Assembly (NCBI RefSeq): GCF_000701505.1
Contig: NZ_KL370786.1
Coordinates: forward strand, 202,468 to 266,467
Reading direction: 5' to 3'
DNA from: Dyadobacter crusticola DSM 16708
GTDB taxonomy: Bacteria > Bacteroidota > Bacteroidia > Cytophagales > Spirosomataceae
DNA: 64,000 bases
Shown: positions 22,249-31,460 of the stretch, piece by piece
How positions within the stretch are numbered: the first letter of the stretch is position 1
Layout: the number at the start of each line of letters is the position of its first letter
Notes under the pieces: model-generated
What the model saw: only the letters and a program-made list of their open reading frames with translations
Databases searched by the model: none
What the model was told of the DNA's origin: nothing
Translations under genes and position numbers: made by a program

Positions 22249-24351
22249 ATGTTCTCCAAACGTCTACTTCTCTCTCTTCTTGCCGCACTTGCATTAAATA
22301 TAAGTCAAGCCAAGGCACAAAGTCCGACCGCTGCCGCTCACCGGTTTAACATCTTCGTTTTAGGAGACCTTACACTCTCGCCAAATGAAACGGAAGGGCC
22401 GATCGCGGTAGGAGGGAATTTAATTTCCAACCAATATCAGATCAGTTTCAACAAAGCCCATGGCGCATTCTTCGTTGATGGCGTTTCGATCGGGCTTGCA
22501 GTTCGGGGCGGTGTGAGGCTTAATAGCGGAACACTTCAGATCAATGGACAGAATTACCTGAAAATTGGTAATGGAACACCAAACAGCGGGTCGCTTAACA
22601 ACCTGAAAGTTTGGTATAAGGACCGCAACAATGCAGAATCTACCATTCGCATCACGGATATCAATGGCGGCTGGGACAGCCAGCCCAACATGCAGCTGAA
22701 TGCGAACGTGAACGATTTCAAGGCCGGAAAAAAAGTCGGTGAGGATTATAACCCGATTTTTGAAAACGTATTTGGAACAGAGAATGGAAAAATTGACATC
22801 GACGGTGCATTTACTACTCTGATCAAAAAATCAGGTCGTTTAAAAGAGCTGGCTGATAACCTTCCCATTCTGAACCAGAATGGCGGCGTGATCAGCGGCG
22901 CAGAAATGGGCCCTTACAATGATCCGTCTAAATTTGATCAAAACCCTAAAATCCGCGTAAACCCGAATGCGCTGAATGTGCTAACCGTCTCAGCAGCCGT
23001 TTGGAACAGCATCAATAACATTAATTTCGAAAACATTCCATCTGGTCCGCAGTTGGGTACCACCGATGAGCAGTATGCAGCGAATGGTGGCAAGTTCGGG
23101 TTGATCATCAATATCGTGGATTTCCCTACTTACTGCGCGAGCAGAGGCGGAAACAGCAGCATTAAATTTCCGAACGTAGGCGGATTGTCAGATCCACAGG
23201 GCAGTTATGTGATCTACAACTTCCCTGATGCAACGAAGACGCTTACAGTGACCGGCAGTGTAATTCACGGTACGATTTTCGCACCGCAGGCTGAGCTTAC
23301 AAAAGGGAATAACGGTAACATCAACGGGCAGATCATCGCGAAAACTTTCGCTCACAATGGCGATGAGATCCATTTCTGGCCTTTTATTCCTACAATACCT
23401 GAGCCGGCGGTGAAAACGATCTCTGTTGAAGCAACTACGAAATGCTTCCAGAATGCACCTTACCTGGATTACACAGTTACACCTTCGAACTTTGATGCAT
23501 CGGGCAAAACAGCCAAGATCGAGTGGATCAACAGCGAAGGTAAGATTGTGCAGGAAGACAGCGACAAGCCTTTGAGTGGCAGCATCCTGTTCCCCGGTGC
23601 GGCAGTTGACTTGGAAGGAAATGGAATTGCATGGCCAGGTTGGACAAGAAATGGTGAGAAATGGGAGGAAGTAGACGATCGTTTCGGATCAATGCGCAAT
23701 GAAGGTTCGAAAATTCGTGTGACGGTTGATCCATGGACTGAGATCAGCATTAACTATCCTTCGTCGGTGGGTGCTTGCTACACCAGCCCTCCTCCAAGCA
23801 CTACATTGCCTGTTAAGCTGGCGAGCTTCACTGCTGAGAACAAGGATTGCAACAATCAACTGAAATGGGTCGTATCGGAAGCATCTGATTTCTCTCACTT
23901 CGTAGTTCAGCGCTCAACAGATGCAAGAAATTTCAGTTCACTGGCGCGCATTGATTATAACCCGAACAAAAGTGAATACAGCTTTTCTGATTCACCTTAT
24001 TCGAGCGAAACTGCGCCAGCAAAATATTATTACTATCGTTTGCAACAAGTGGATACCGATGAATCGTTTGAATATAGTGCGATCAGAAGTGTCGATTGCG
24101 GAACTTGCGACGCGAGGCTTGCAGTAAGCTTTTTCCCGAATCCAACTCAGGATGAAGTAAATGTAAAAAGCTTCTCTGCGGTGAAAAAACTGGAAATCGT
24201 GAGCTTGTCGGGTAAGTCGGTTTATACGGCAGCCCCGGCATCGAACCAGACAGAATTCAAAGTGAATGTTCAGAATCTTGCTCAGGGAATTTATATTGTG
24301 AATGTCGTGAATGCGGAAGGCAGACACACCACAAAGATCTTGAAGAAGTAA
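22249..24351 (+). CDS. Choice-of-anchor A family protein with a T9SS sorting domain
   Basis: The 700-residue exported protein has a signal peptide (to about residue 24, AKAQ). The choice-of-anchor A domain spans about residues 32-380 (FNIFVLGDLTLSPNETEGPIAVGGNL ... TVTGSVIHGTIFAPQAEL). A middle beta domain (VEATTKCFQNAPYLDYTVTPSNFDASGKTAKIEW) follows, then a linker starting TLPVKLASFTAENKDC typical of type IX cargo, and a C-terminal T9SS type A sorting domain (SFFPNPTQDEVNV ... GIYIVNVVNAEGRHTTKILKK). It is probably a cell-surface or ice/adhesin-like protein attached through the A-LPS anchor; the binding partner is unknown. Confidence 0.88.
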   Translation: MFSKRLLLSLLAALALNISQAKAQSPTAAAHRFNIFVLGDLTLSPNETEGPIAVGGNLISNQYQISFNKAHGAFFVDGVSIGLAVRGGVRLNSGTLQINGQNYLKIGNGTPNSGSLNNLKVWYKDRNNAESTIRITDINGGWDSQPNMQLNANVNDFKAGKKVGEDYNPIFENVFGTENGKIDIDGAFTTLIKKSGRLKELADNLPILNQNGGVISGAEMGPYNDPSKFDQNPKIRVNPNALNVLTVSAAVWNSINNINFENIPSGPQLGTTDEQYAANGGKFGLIINIVDFPTYCASRGGNSSIKFPNVGGLSDPQGSYVIYNFPDATKTLTVTGSVIHGTIFAPQAELTKGNNGNINGQIIAKTFAHNGDEIHFWPFIPTIPEPAVKTISVEATTKCFQNAPYLDYTVTPSNFDASGKTAKIEWINSEGKIVQEDSDKPLSGSILFPGAAVDLEGNGIAWPGWTRNGEKWEEVDDRFGSMRNEGSKIRVTVDPWTEISINYPSSVGACYTSPPPSTTLPVKLASFTAENKDCNNQLKWVVSEASDFSHFVVQRSTDARNFSSLARIDYNPNKSEYSFSDSPYSSETAPAKYYYYRLQQVDTDESFEYSAIRSVDCGTCDARLAVSFFPNPTQDEVNVKSFSAVKKLEIVSLSGKSVYTAAPASNQTEFKVNVQNLAQGIYIVNVVNAEGRHTTKILKK

Positions 24352-24383
24352 GAATTAGATTTTATAGCGTTATGTGAAACTTA

Positions 24384-24416
24384 AAAGTGCCCGCGTTTGC
24401 GGGCACTTTTTTTTGT
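24384..24416. terminator. Strong, probably bidirectional terminator
   Basis: Perfect 11-bp stem AAAGTGCCCGC (24384-24394) / GCGGGCACTTT (24399-24409) with loop GTTT, flanked by T8 downstream and A residues upstream. It serves the T9SS protein gene and the converging glycosyltransferase gene that stops at 24421. Confidence 0.9.
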
Positions 24417-24420
24417 TTGT

Positions 24421-25572
24421 TCAGACCAGCTTGCGGCCCTTCCACTGGTACTCTGGCTTCTGCGCGGCCAAGCCGAAAAAGCAGACGTAAAAAGGATAGA
24501 TCAGCTGCGTCAATGGAATGAAGGCGATTGAGCGCGGCTGGCGCAGGAACTTCAATACGCTGCCCAGGAAAATAAGTTCAGGCACATTTTTCAAAGCCGC
24601 CAATGCAAGAAAGCTGCTTGTTGATATGGTGCCTGCTAACCAGAGCCCTGTTGCCAGGATAATGGAGAGGTTGGACAAAAAGACATAAATGGCGAGAATG
24701 AGCGGGGTTTTGGATTGATAGTGTTTCCATTTGCTCGCCCACCGTTTTCTCTGACGAAAGAAATCTGACCATCTCTTGTGCGGGGCAGTGGTAACGATCG
24801 CTTCGGGGTCTTTCAGGAAACGGACTGAGCCCGGAAATTGCGCGGCGATCTTGTGCATTAAAAATTCGTCGTCGCCCGAGGCAATGTGACGCACTCCTTC
24901 GTATCCGTTTACATCAAAAAACGCCTGTTTTTCGTACGCCAAATTGGCGCCGTTGCACATGGAAGGATATCCCGCCTCAATCGCACTTGCGCCGCTGCCG
25001 ATCAGACTGGAAAATTCGACGATCTGCAAATGGTCCGCCAGGGTTTCGGGCCCGTGGAATGTAACAGGCGAGCTGATCAGCTTTGCATTGGTTAACGCGT
25101 AACAGGCAGCAATTGTACGTAGCCAGTTGGGACCAACCCGGCAGTCACCGTCGGTAGTGACGATCAGTTTTCCAATTGCAATGCCCATTGCCGTTTCGAT
25201 CGCGCGTTTTTTGGGTGAAGTTGTCGCGGTGTCCGGCAGATCAATCAGCTGGATGTTGCAGTCATTTTTTGTGGCAAAATCACGAACAAGCGTGGCGGTC
25301 TGGTCAGTTGAATTGTCGTTCATAACCAAGACCTCAAACTGTGACAAGGCGAAAGTCTGTCGGGCAAGATCCCCCAGGAGAGACATTATGTTGTCAGCTT
25401 CGTTCCTAACAGGAATAATGACGGATATAGTGGGTAAAGTACCTGGAAGCTGACTTTTCGGTTGTTTGATTTTTGACCAAAAAATCAACAGCAAAACAGT
25501 AAAAACAGCGTAACTGCTGGTAAAAAGCCATATCAACGGAATGAGCCAGGATAGCAGATATTGTTCGATCAT
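24421..25572 (-). CDS. Membrane glycosyltransferase, family 2
   Basis: An ATG at 25572 is chosen; a TTG three codons upstream also keeps the frame. The 383 residues have an N-terminal membrane helix, a GT-A domain (ISVIIPVRNEADNIMSLLGDL; DNSTDQT; TTDGDCRVGPNWL as the DXD region; GDDEFLMHKIA; RQRKRWASKW as the QxxRW-like processive motif) and three C-terminal helices. It is probably involved in lipid-linked sugar or exopolysaccharide synthesis. It is co-transcribed after the YbhN-like gene, 12 bases apart. Confidence 0.88.
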   Translation of the reverse strand: MIEQYLLSWLIPLIWLFTSSYAVFTVLLLIFWSKIKQPKSQLPGTLPTISVIIPVRNEADNIMSLLGDLARQTFALSQFEVLVMNDNSTDQTATLVRDFATKNDCNIQLIDLPDTATTSPKKRAIETAMGIAIGKLIVTTDGDCRVGPNWLRTIAACYALTNAKLISSPVTFHGPETLADHLQIVEFSSLIGSGASAIEAGYPSMCNGANLAYEKQAFFDVNGYEGVRHIASGDDEFLMHKIAAQFPGSVRFLKDPEAIVTTAPHKRWSDFFRQRKRWASKWKHYQSKTPLILAIYVFLSNLSIILATGLWLAGTISTSSFLALAALKNVPELIFLGSVLKFLRQPRSIAFIPLTQLIYPFYVCFFGLAAQKPEYQWKGRKLV

Positions 25573-25584
25573 AAGTCGCAAGGT

Positions 25585-26586
25585 TTAAGCGCTCTGCCTC
25601 CATTTGTACTTCCAAATCAGATAAATGCCGATCAGGATCGGTCCGAGTACATTGACGATCCAGACCATGAATGTTGCCGCGATGATCTTTTCCGGCGGCG
25701 GGTTGTAAGATGCAAATACAACCAATGCAGTAAATTCCCGCAGACCCAAATCTCCCAGTACATTGATGGCAGGAATGAGCGTCTTAGCCAAAAAGATCAA
25801 CGAAACACAGGCAGTCAGGTCGGACAATGCTACGGAAAGGTCGAACAGCGATAGCGCGAGTACAAACTGGCTCAGAAAAACACAGTAGCGCAGTGTACCG
25901 TACAAAGAGGCCCAGAGCAATTCGGACGCTGAATAAGCTCCTATGATCCTGAGATACGAATGTATTTTTTGGAAAAAAGGTCTGGCAGGGTGCCAGTCGG
26001 TAAGCTGTTTTCTGAACCAGACTAACAGAATGCTCAAAATGAAAATTGTCACAATGAGCCCGGTTACCATCGTCTTGGTAGGCTGCGGAATGAGCAGCTG
26101 ATCTTTCAACAGAAACCAGCCCACAGCGCCTGCTGCCACGGACACACTGAACTGGATTCCATTCGAAACCAATGCAGCGCCGATAGCTTCCAGCCGCTTA
26201 TCCGATTTCAGTGACGCAATCCTGCCGATAGTATCTCCCAGCTGAGCCGGCGCTGCAACTCCTACTGCGAGCCCGGTAAGTGTGCCGCGAAAGGCTTCGC
26301 GGAACGTAATTGGAAGTACTTTCTGCGCCAGCGTGCGCCATTTTAAACTTTCCAACGCCCAGTTGACAGGTACCAGGACCAGTATCAATGCAATCAAGCC
26401 CAGATTGGAGGTATTCCACGCATTACTTAGCACCTGACCCACGTCCCCGGCGCCTTTTTGCTCATTTTGGAAGGTCTTGTATATGTAGCTCAGGATGAGA
26501 AAAGTCACGATCAGCTTGACGCCCCAGAGGAGGTTTAAGCGGCTGGTTCTTTCTTTGGGAGGGGAGAGTTCGTTATCTTGCACCAT
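25585..26586 (-). CDS. YbhN/UPF0104-type flippase-like membrane protein
   Basis: The 333-residue protein has about eight helices of the lysylphosphatidylglycerol-synthase transmembrane (UPF0104) family (WGVKLIVTFLILSYIYKTF; VNWALESLKWRTLA; AFRGTLTGLAVGVAAPAQLGDTIGRIASL). The family is implicated in lipid or lipid-linked oligosaccharide translocation. The pairing with a GT2 gene supports a role in glycolipid transport. Its ATG (26586-26584) overlaps the divergent ruvC ATG (26585-26587) within CATG. Confidence 0.85.
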   Translation of the reverse strand: MVQDNELSPPKERTSRLNLLWGVKLIVTFLILSYIYKTFQNEQKGAGDVGQVLSNAWNTSNLGLIALILVLVPVNWALESLKWRTLAQKVLPITFREAFRGTLTGLAVGVAAPAQLGDTIGRIASLKSDKRLEAIGAALVSNGIQFSVSVAAGAVGWFLLKDQLLIPQPTKTMVTGLIVTIFILSILLVWFRKQLTDWHPARPFFQKIHSYLRIIGAYSASELLWASLYGTLRYCVFLSQFVLALSLFDLSVALSDLTACVSLIFLAKTLIPAINVLGDLGLREFTALVVFASYNPPPEKIIAATFMVWIVNVLGPILIGIYLIWKYKWRQSA

Positions 26587-27178
26587 GATAAAATTGCAGC
26601 AGCCCGAAGCTCCCGAGAAGATAATAATTGGTGTGGATCCCGGTACTCAGGTAATGGGTTACGGTGTGATTTCTGTCAAAAATCAGCAGATTACCCTCGT
26701 TCAGTACGGTGTGATTCATTTGAGCAAATATAGCACGCACGAGTTGAAGTTGAAGAAAATCTTTGAGCGCATTACCCAGCTGATCGAGGATTACCTGCCC
26801 GATGAAATGGCGATTGAAGATCCTTTTTATGGCAAAAACGCGCAGTCAATGCTGAAACTCGGTCGGGCCCAGGGCGTGGCGATGGCCGCGGCGCTCGCGC
26901 GGAACATACCTATCGTTGAATATTCGCCTAAGAAAGTAAAGCAGTCGGTTACCGGCAGCGGAAGCGCCTCCAAAGAACAGGTAGCTTACATGCTCGAAAA
27001 GATCCTGAAAATGGAGCTCAGTAGGGAGTTTATGGATGCTACCGACGGCATTGCGATCGCGATTTGCCACCAGTACCACGCCAATTCACCTGCTGCAGCC
27101 GCAAGCGGATCGTCAAAGAAGGCGAAAAAAGGCGGTTGGGGTGCATTTGTCAGTGAAAACCCCAGCCGCGTTAAATGA
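26585..27178 (+). CDS. ruvC: Holliday junction resolvase RuvC
   Basis: The start at 26585 (MIKLQQPEAPEKIIIGVDPGT) gives 197 residues, the normal length with a short lysine-rich tail. The acidic catalytic residues are present: D18 (GVDPGTQVMGYGV), E78 (MAIEDPFYG), D151 and D154 (FMDATDGIAIA). It cleaves Holliday junctions with RuvAB. Its start codon overlaps that of the divergent YbhN-like gene, so its promoter must lie within that gene's coding sequence or be shared. Confidence 0.95.
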   Translation: MIKLQQPEAPEKIIIGVDPGTQVMGYGVISVKNQQITLVQYGVIHLSKYSTHELKLKKIFERITQLIEDYLPDEMAIEDPFYGKNAQSMLKLGRAQGVAMAAALARNIPIVEYSPKKVKQSVTGSGSASKEQVAYMLEKILKMELSREFMDATDGIAIAICHQYHANSPAAAASGSSKKAKKGGWGAFVSENPSRVK

Positions 27179-27182
27179 TCAG

Positions 27183-28895
27183 TTATTTTGTCATTTTCAA
27201 CGCCTTTTCCGTGTTTCCCGCTTTCAATCTGTACACGTAGATGCCATTTGGCAAACTGGATGCATTCACCGACGCGAAGTGCCAGCCCGGACCCAAATCG
27301 CCTTTGTGAAGCTGCATTATCTTTTGCCCCCGCAGATTAAACAAATCAAGCGCCACATCTGTCTGAGCGGGCAGGTAGAACGAAATGTCGGTAGAAGATC
27401 CGGCCGGATTCGGGTTATTCTGTAATAAGGTAATCTCGCTTAGCTTATCGAGCGTGACAGGTATAATTGCCGATCTTGACAAGCAACCTCCCTGATTTGA
27501 AATCAGCACGCGGTATTCGCCACTTTCCGACACCGTCAAAGCAGGGCCGGTTGCACCCGGAATATCTGCTCCATTCAGTTGCCACTGATAATTTTGATCC
27601 GCGCCTTCTGTGACTTTCAATACGGTTTTGAACATACCACTTTTTTCCGCTTTCACATCAATTGTGGCTGGCGGTTGTACCTGAAAACTTTTACTCTCGT
27701 TACTTTCAATGGCTGGATAATCAAAAATGGTTTTCAGGGCATAAGTGCCTTTTTCCATTGTCTCGGGTAATTGAAAACTGATCATCCCATTTTCCATCTG
27801 AGCAGGCATGCTTGTAATAGTACCCTTCTCCGTATCTCTGATCGCAATGGTAGCTTTCTTGGTTTTCGAAAAAGTAGAATTGGAAGTAATCGTAACGGCA
27901 ACATTTTCACCAGTACAGTAACCTGTTTTAGGATCAAAGCGCTGGATTTTATTCTCCTCAAAGGTATGCAGTTCGCTGCCACCTGTGAGAATGAGCAATT
28001 TGTCGTTGAAGATTTCAATGTCAAAATTTTCGCGTAGCATCTCGAACCCGTCCGAATAAATATTCGCTTTTCCGTCCTTGTAACTGATCAGGCTCTGTTG
28101 GATGTTGCTGTTGTCCCAAAAGCTAAATGCGGCAGCCCAGAGGCGGTTATCTTTATCGAAAACAACCTTCCGGACAGATTGCGGGATTGACTGAATTTGT
28201 TCCCAATTATTGCTGGCTGGACTAAACTGCTTTATTCCAAATTCGCCATAGGCAGTTGCCACCTTATTTTGATCAAAAACCAACCCTGAAACAAGGTATG
28301 CCTCCGGAATGTATGAATGCTGGAACCAGTTGTTGTTGGAAAACTCCCAAACATTACCCTGGTCAGTAATAGCCCAAATCTGATCGTCGGGGTCGCTTGC
28401 TATCGCCATAATCCGACCCGTAGAGAAGGTGTTTCGTGTGTAGAAATACCAGCTTCCTTCATGAAAACGACCGATACCTTTGTCTCCGGTCACAAAAAAG
28501 ATCCCGCTGTTTTCTGTAACCACCAACGGGCAGTTGGTGTTAGCATAAAATTTCTCAGGCTGATAATAGGTTTGGTAAGTATCTCCTGTTTTCACAACCA
28601 AATTATTGCCCTGATCCATCATGTAAACGGTGCCATTTTTCGCGACCCCGAAGTATAAGAGACCATTCGGACTCTTGCCATTTGTAGTCGATGATATATA
28701 TGTAGCCCAGTCTTTCAGATTATCGGTTGCATAGTAGCCCGCTGAAATGGTTGCTACATATAGTTTGTCTGCAGTTTTTACAAACCTGTTTTTGAAAATA
28801 GATGTATACGCCGGGTCCTGCAAGTTGGTTGATATAACGCCCAAATAGTCAAAGCGCGATCCTGAAATCCGGTATTCACTTTCAGATCCTCCCAT
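27183..28895 (-). CDS. C-terminal part: beta-propeller, Ig-like and T9SS sorting domains of the split protease
   Basis: Genuine similarity begins about FDYLGVISTNLQDPAYTSIF; the preceding residues from the ATG at 28895 are frame artefacts. A repeated W/F-rich pattern (GNVWEFSNNNW, FDQNKVATAYGEFGIKQFSP, VVFDKDNRLWAAAFSFWDNS) indicates a beta-propeller. It is followed by an Ig-like region (VTEGADQNYQWQLNGADIPG) and a type A sorting domain (NNPNPAGSSTDISFYLP ... GIYVYRLKAGNTEKALKMTK). It stops 4 bases from the convergent ruvC stop. With no signal peptide this part alone should not be secreted. Confidence 0.75.
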   Translation of the reverse strand: MGGSESEYRISGSRFDYLGVISTNLQDPAYTSIFKNRFVKTADKLYVATISAGYYATDNLKDWATYISSTTNGKSPNGLLYFGVAKNGTVYMMDQGNNLVVKTGDTYQTYYQPEKFYANTNCPLVVTENSGIFFVTGDKGIGRFHEGSWYFYTRNTFSTGRIMAIASDPDDQIWAITDQGNVWEFSNNNWFQHSYIPEAYLVSGLVFDQNKVATAYGEFGIKQFSPASNNWEQIQSIPQSVRKVVFDKDNRLWAAAFSFWDNSNIQQSLISYKDGKANIYSDGFEMLRENFDIEIFNDKLLILTGGSELHTFEENKIQRFDPKTGYCTGENVAVTITSNSTFSKTKKATIAIRDTEKGTITSMPAQMENGMISFQLPETMEKGTYALKTIFDYPAIESNESKSFQVQPPATIDVKAEKSGMFKTVLKVTEGADQNYQWQLNGADIPGATGPALTVSESGEYRVLISNQGGCLSRSAIIPVTLDKLSEITLLQNNPNPAGSSTDISFYLPAQTDVALDLFNLRGQKIMQLHKGDLGPGWHFASVNASSLPNGIYVYRLKAGNTEKALKMTK

Positions 28896-30556
28896 TCAGT
28901 GTACGATTTTGGAGCCCATTTCAATCTTGAACGAACATAATAGGATGCGTTCTCCTGCAAAACAGGTCGGTAAAGCATTTTCGTCGAATACCAGCTGTTG
29001 AGCGCATTAGACACGGTGGAGTCGCGGAGTACGATGTTACTGAACTTGTTGTCCGTTGCTACTTCCAGATAACCTGAAATCGGGCCGGGATGAAGGGTGC
29101 CTTTCATGAGCGTAGTAGTCAGCATGGGTGTGCTCGACATTTTCGTAACCTGATTACCTGAGCTGAATGTATTCGTCCAGGATTGTGAAAGGTTGTAAAT
29201 GACCGACCAGTCACTCCAGATATTATTCTTCTGCACTCTCAGGCGGAGGTAAAACGGCTTGTACCACTCAAATTGGTGTAGAATTGAAAACGATTGCAGC
29301 GCGCCTGCGCGGGTTTCATACAAGCGGCTGAAACTCTCCCTTGCATTGAAGTCAGTGACTTCCACCTCGTAATGAGTAATGCCTGCAAACGCATAAAAAT
29401 AGCCGGTGAGATTTCTGCCGCTCGTTATTTTGGCGTCGAAAAGGAGCGGAGGAAGAGAGTTGGAGGTAAATGGAACGATTGTGAAGCGCACAGGCTGCGA
29501 CCATTCATTTGCTTTGACATCGTTTTCTGCCCGGTATCTTGCAAAATAACTGCCTTCGCTTTGTCCGCTTGACTGAAAATGGGATTGTCTGACCAGCGTA
29601 TCTTCTGCGATCTGAGTAAATGATTGATCCCTGGCAATTTGAAAACGATAACGATCGGCGCGGAAGGCCGCTTTCCAAGAAAATGACGGGGTAGTTGTGG
29701 TTGCATTCGCATCTCGGTCGCGCAGTATAAGATCAGATGGAGCACTGGGCTGCTCTGTGAATGCGCCGAGTTTAAAAGACGGCTCTATTTTACCTTCCGC
29801 ATAGTCACGCATCAGGTTCCGGCAGAGCGGATGAAAGCTGAGCACGCTGCGGCAATAAGACATAATTGATCCATTCACCGACTCGGTATAACCATCCTGA
29901 CACTCGCTGGTAGCGCCTTCCAGATTGGTACAACGGTCAATGGGACCGCCCGGCCAAAAACAGCTGTGCGTATGCGGCGACCCCAGGGTGTGCCCGAGTT
30001 CATGGCTGAGCAGGTCAACATCTATATAAGCATTGTCGGGAGCAGGGAAATTAGAGGTACACATGCGGTAACCTCCATAAAACCATCCGCTGCGGCAAGA
30101 AAAGCCTACTACGGCATCGCGCTCTTCAAAACGGTTTGCTGTCCAGTAGTCGAGCACCTTTATGAAATAATCGAAATCATTGATAAATACATAAGGCTCC
30201 GGCTTGTCCCAGATGTGAATGTAGCTAACCGTCAGCTTCACGTTAATCTCGCGCTCAAAAATGTCTGAACCCGCCTGTACAAAGCGGTTTGCCTCCTTGA
30301 TCAGCTTCTCTTTGTCCCCATTATAGATTTGAAAAGTGGCATAATTGATATCAATGCCCAGGCGATATTCCAGTCTCTCACCAGCCGAGGTCCGCGTGCG
30401 GGTTAGGTCCGTCAGAGATGCATATTTTTTGAGCCTCGCTTCGGAAAGTGAATCATTTGTTCCACAGGCTTGCGGAAGTTGCTGTGCCAGAAGGACTTCA
30501 GTTAAAAAAGAAAGCAAAATAATCAGCAGAAATTTGCCGGTAAAATATGGCTTCAT
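28778..30556 (-). CDS. N-terminal part: reprolysin-like zinc metalloprotease with fibronectin-type domains
   Basis: Signal peptide to about residue 25 (LLAQQ). Metzincin motif H185-E-L-G-H189-x5-H195 (HELGHTLGSPHTH) and Met-turn SIMSYC mark a zinc endopeptidase of the M12B-like group. Residues about 270-560 form tandem beta domains (FSWKAAFRADRYRFQIARD; FEWYKPFYLRLRVQKN; GYLEVATDNKFS) of fibronectin type III style. The last ~25 residues (after GFQDR) are out of frame with the ancestral protein. Without the downstream half it could be exported to the periplasm but not through T9SS. Confidence 0.8.
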   Translation of the reverse strand: MKPYFTGKFLLIILLSFLTEVLLAQQLPQACGTNDSLSEARLKKYASLTDLTRTRTSAGERLEYRLGIDINYATFQIYNGDKEKLIKEANRFVQAGSDIFEREINVKLTVSYIHIWDKPEPYVFINDFDYFIKVLDYWTANRFEERDAVVGFSCRSGWFYGGYRMCTSNFPAPDNAYIDVDLLSHELGHTLGSPHTHSCFWPGGPIDRCTNLEGATSECQDGYTESVNGSIMSYCRSVLSFHPLCRNLMRDYAEGKIEPSFKLGAFTEQPSAPSDLILRDRDANATTTTPSFSWKAAFRADRYRFQIARDQSFTQIAEDTLVRQSHFQSSGQSEGSYFARYRAENDVKANEWSQPVRFTIVPFTSNSLPPLLFDAKITSGRNLTGYFYAFAGITHYEVEVTDFNARESFSRLYETRAGALQSFSILHQFEWYKPFYLRLRVQKNNIWSDWSVIYNLSQSWTNTFSSGNQVTKMSSTPMLTTTLMKGTLHPGPISGYLEVATDNKFSNIVLRDSTVSNALNSWYSTKMLYRPVLQENASYYVRSRLKWAPKSYTEWEDLKVNTGFQDRALTIWALYQPTCRTRRIHLFSKTGL

Positions 30557-30698
30557 AGGCGGGAACGAACAAAAAGGAACGGGTGAGTCTATGTATTAAA
30601 TACCAGGTGATGACATCAGATAAGAGCAATAAGTTGCCTGCTTTTAATCTCAGCATTAAAAAATTTTAATGGTATTAAATCAATAAATGATGAAACGA

Positions 30699-30736
30699 TT
30701 CAAACGATCGTTTGAATTTATCAAACGATCGTTTGA
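30699..30736. promoter_or_regulatory. Two tandem palindromic TetR-type operators
   Basis: TTCAAACGATCGTTTGAA (30699-30716) and TCAAACGATCGTTTGA (30721-30736) are perfect palindromes with centres 21 bp apart, two helical turns, so two dimers can bind the same face. The second covers the -33 box of the promoter that follows. Confidence 0.85.
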
Positions 30737-30763
30737 ATTTTGTTTTCTGATCAGGTAAATTTG
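30732..30763 (+). promoter_or_regulatory. Promoter of the TetR/efflux operon
   Basis: TTTG (30732-30735), 20-nt spacer and TAAATTTG (30756-30763) match the Bacteroidetes consensus exactly. The -33 box lies inside the second palindrome, so repressor binding excludes sigma factor. Confidence 0.75.
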
Positions 30764-30815
30764 CAATGCTGTTGGCGAGCTGGACAACAAAAAACTTGCC
30801 GATCAACCAAAACAA

Positions 30816-31460
30816 ATGGAATACAACGCTAAACAAATACAGATTATAGAGGTGGCCGAGCGGCTGTTTGCAAAGAAGGGGTTTGCGGGTACTTCGGTGA
30901 GAGATATTGCCCAGGAGGCGGACGTGAATGTGTCGATGATCTCCTACTACTTTGGCTCTAAGGAAAAGTTGATCGAAGCGCTGTTTCAACTCCGGATGAG
31001 CGAATCGCGGTCAAGGCTGGAAACGCTGATCACCAATGCGGAACTGGTTCCAATGCAGAAGATCAACTTGTTGATAGACAGTGTGATTGACCGACTTACG
31101 GGAAACCAGTGCTTTCACAACATCATGATGCGGGAAACCCTTTCTTCGGATCGGAATGCGACCATTTCAGAGCACATTATGAATCTGAAAATGCGGAATA
31201 TCGAGCTTATGCAACAGCTGATCCGGGAAGGTCAGGCAGCTGGCGTTTTCCGCGACGATATTGACATGAGCCTCATGACAACAACTCTTTATGGGACAGT
31301 TAACTACGCGATTGCCTCTCAGGATTTTTATAAAAAGATCAACAACCTGGAACACATGGACCAGGCGGAATTTTTGAATTACCTCAAAGGCAAATTGAGC
31401 CAGCACCTAAAAAGTTTATTTAAATCGACAGTAACTAATGAACACCACCATCAAAATTAG
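30816..31460 (+). CDS. TetR/AcrR-family repressor of the efflux operon
   Basis: The 214 residues begin with a TetR HTH (IIEVAERLFAKKGFAGTSVRDIAQEADVNVSMISYYFGSKEKLIEALF). The variable C-terminal domain presumably binds the exported compound. It is the first gene of an operon with tolC-, emrA- and emrB-like genes and overlaps the TolC-like gene by 23 bases. The two palindromes 80-117 bases upstream are its likely sites, giving negative autoregulation. Confidence 0.92.
   Translation: MEYNAKQIQIIEVAERLFAKKGFAGTSVRDIAQEADVNVSMISYYFGSKEKLIEALFQLRMSESRSRLETLITNAELVPMQKINLLIDSVIDRLTGNQCFHNIMMRETLSSDRNATISEHIMNLKMRNIELMQQLIREGQAAGVFRDDIDMSLMTTTLYGTVNYAIASQDFYKKINNLEHMDQAEFLNYLKGKLSQHLKSLFKSTVTNEHHHQN

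Larger units (their letters stand above)
27183..30556 (-). pseudogene. T9SS-secreted metalloprotease gene interrupted by a frameshift
   Basis: Two overlapping minus-strand frames (28778-30556 and 27183-28895) make sense only as one protein of about 1,120 residues. The first has the signal peptide and protease domain but no sorting domain; the second has the beta-propeller/Ig-like part and T9SS tail but no start or signal peptide. Protein similarity switches frame near 28853-28860, where CGCGC in the coding strand looks like a GC duplication or a single-base loss. It could be a true mutation, phase variation or a sequencing error. Confidence 0.75.
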
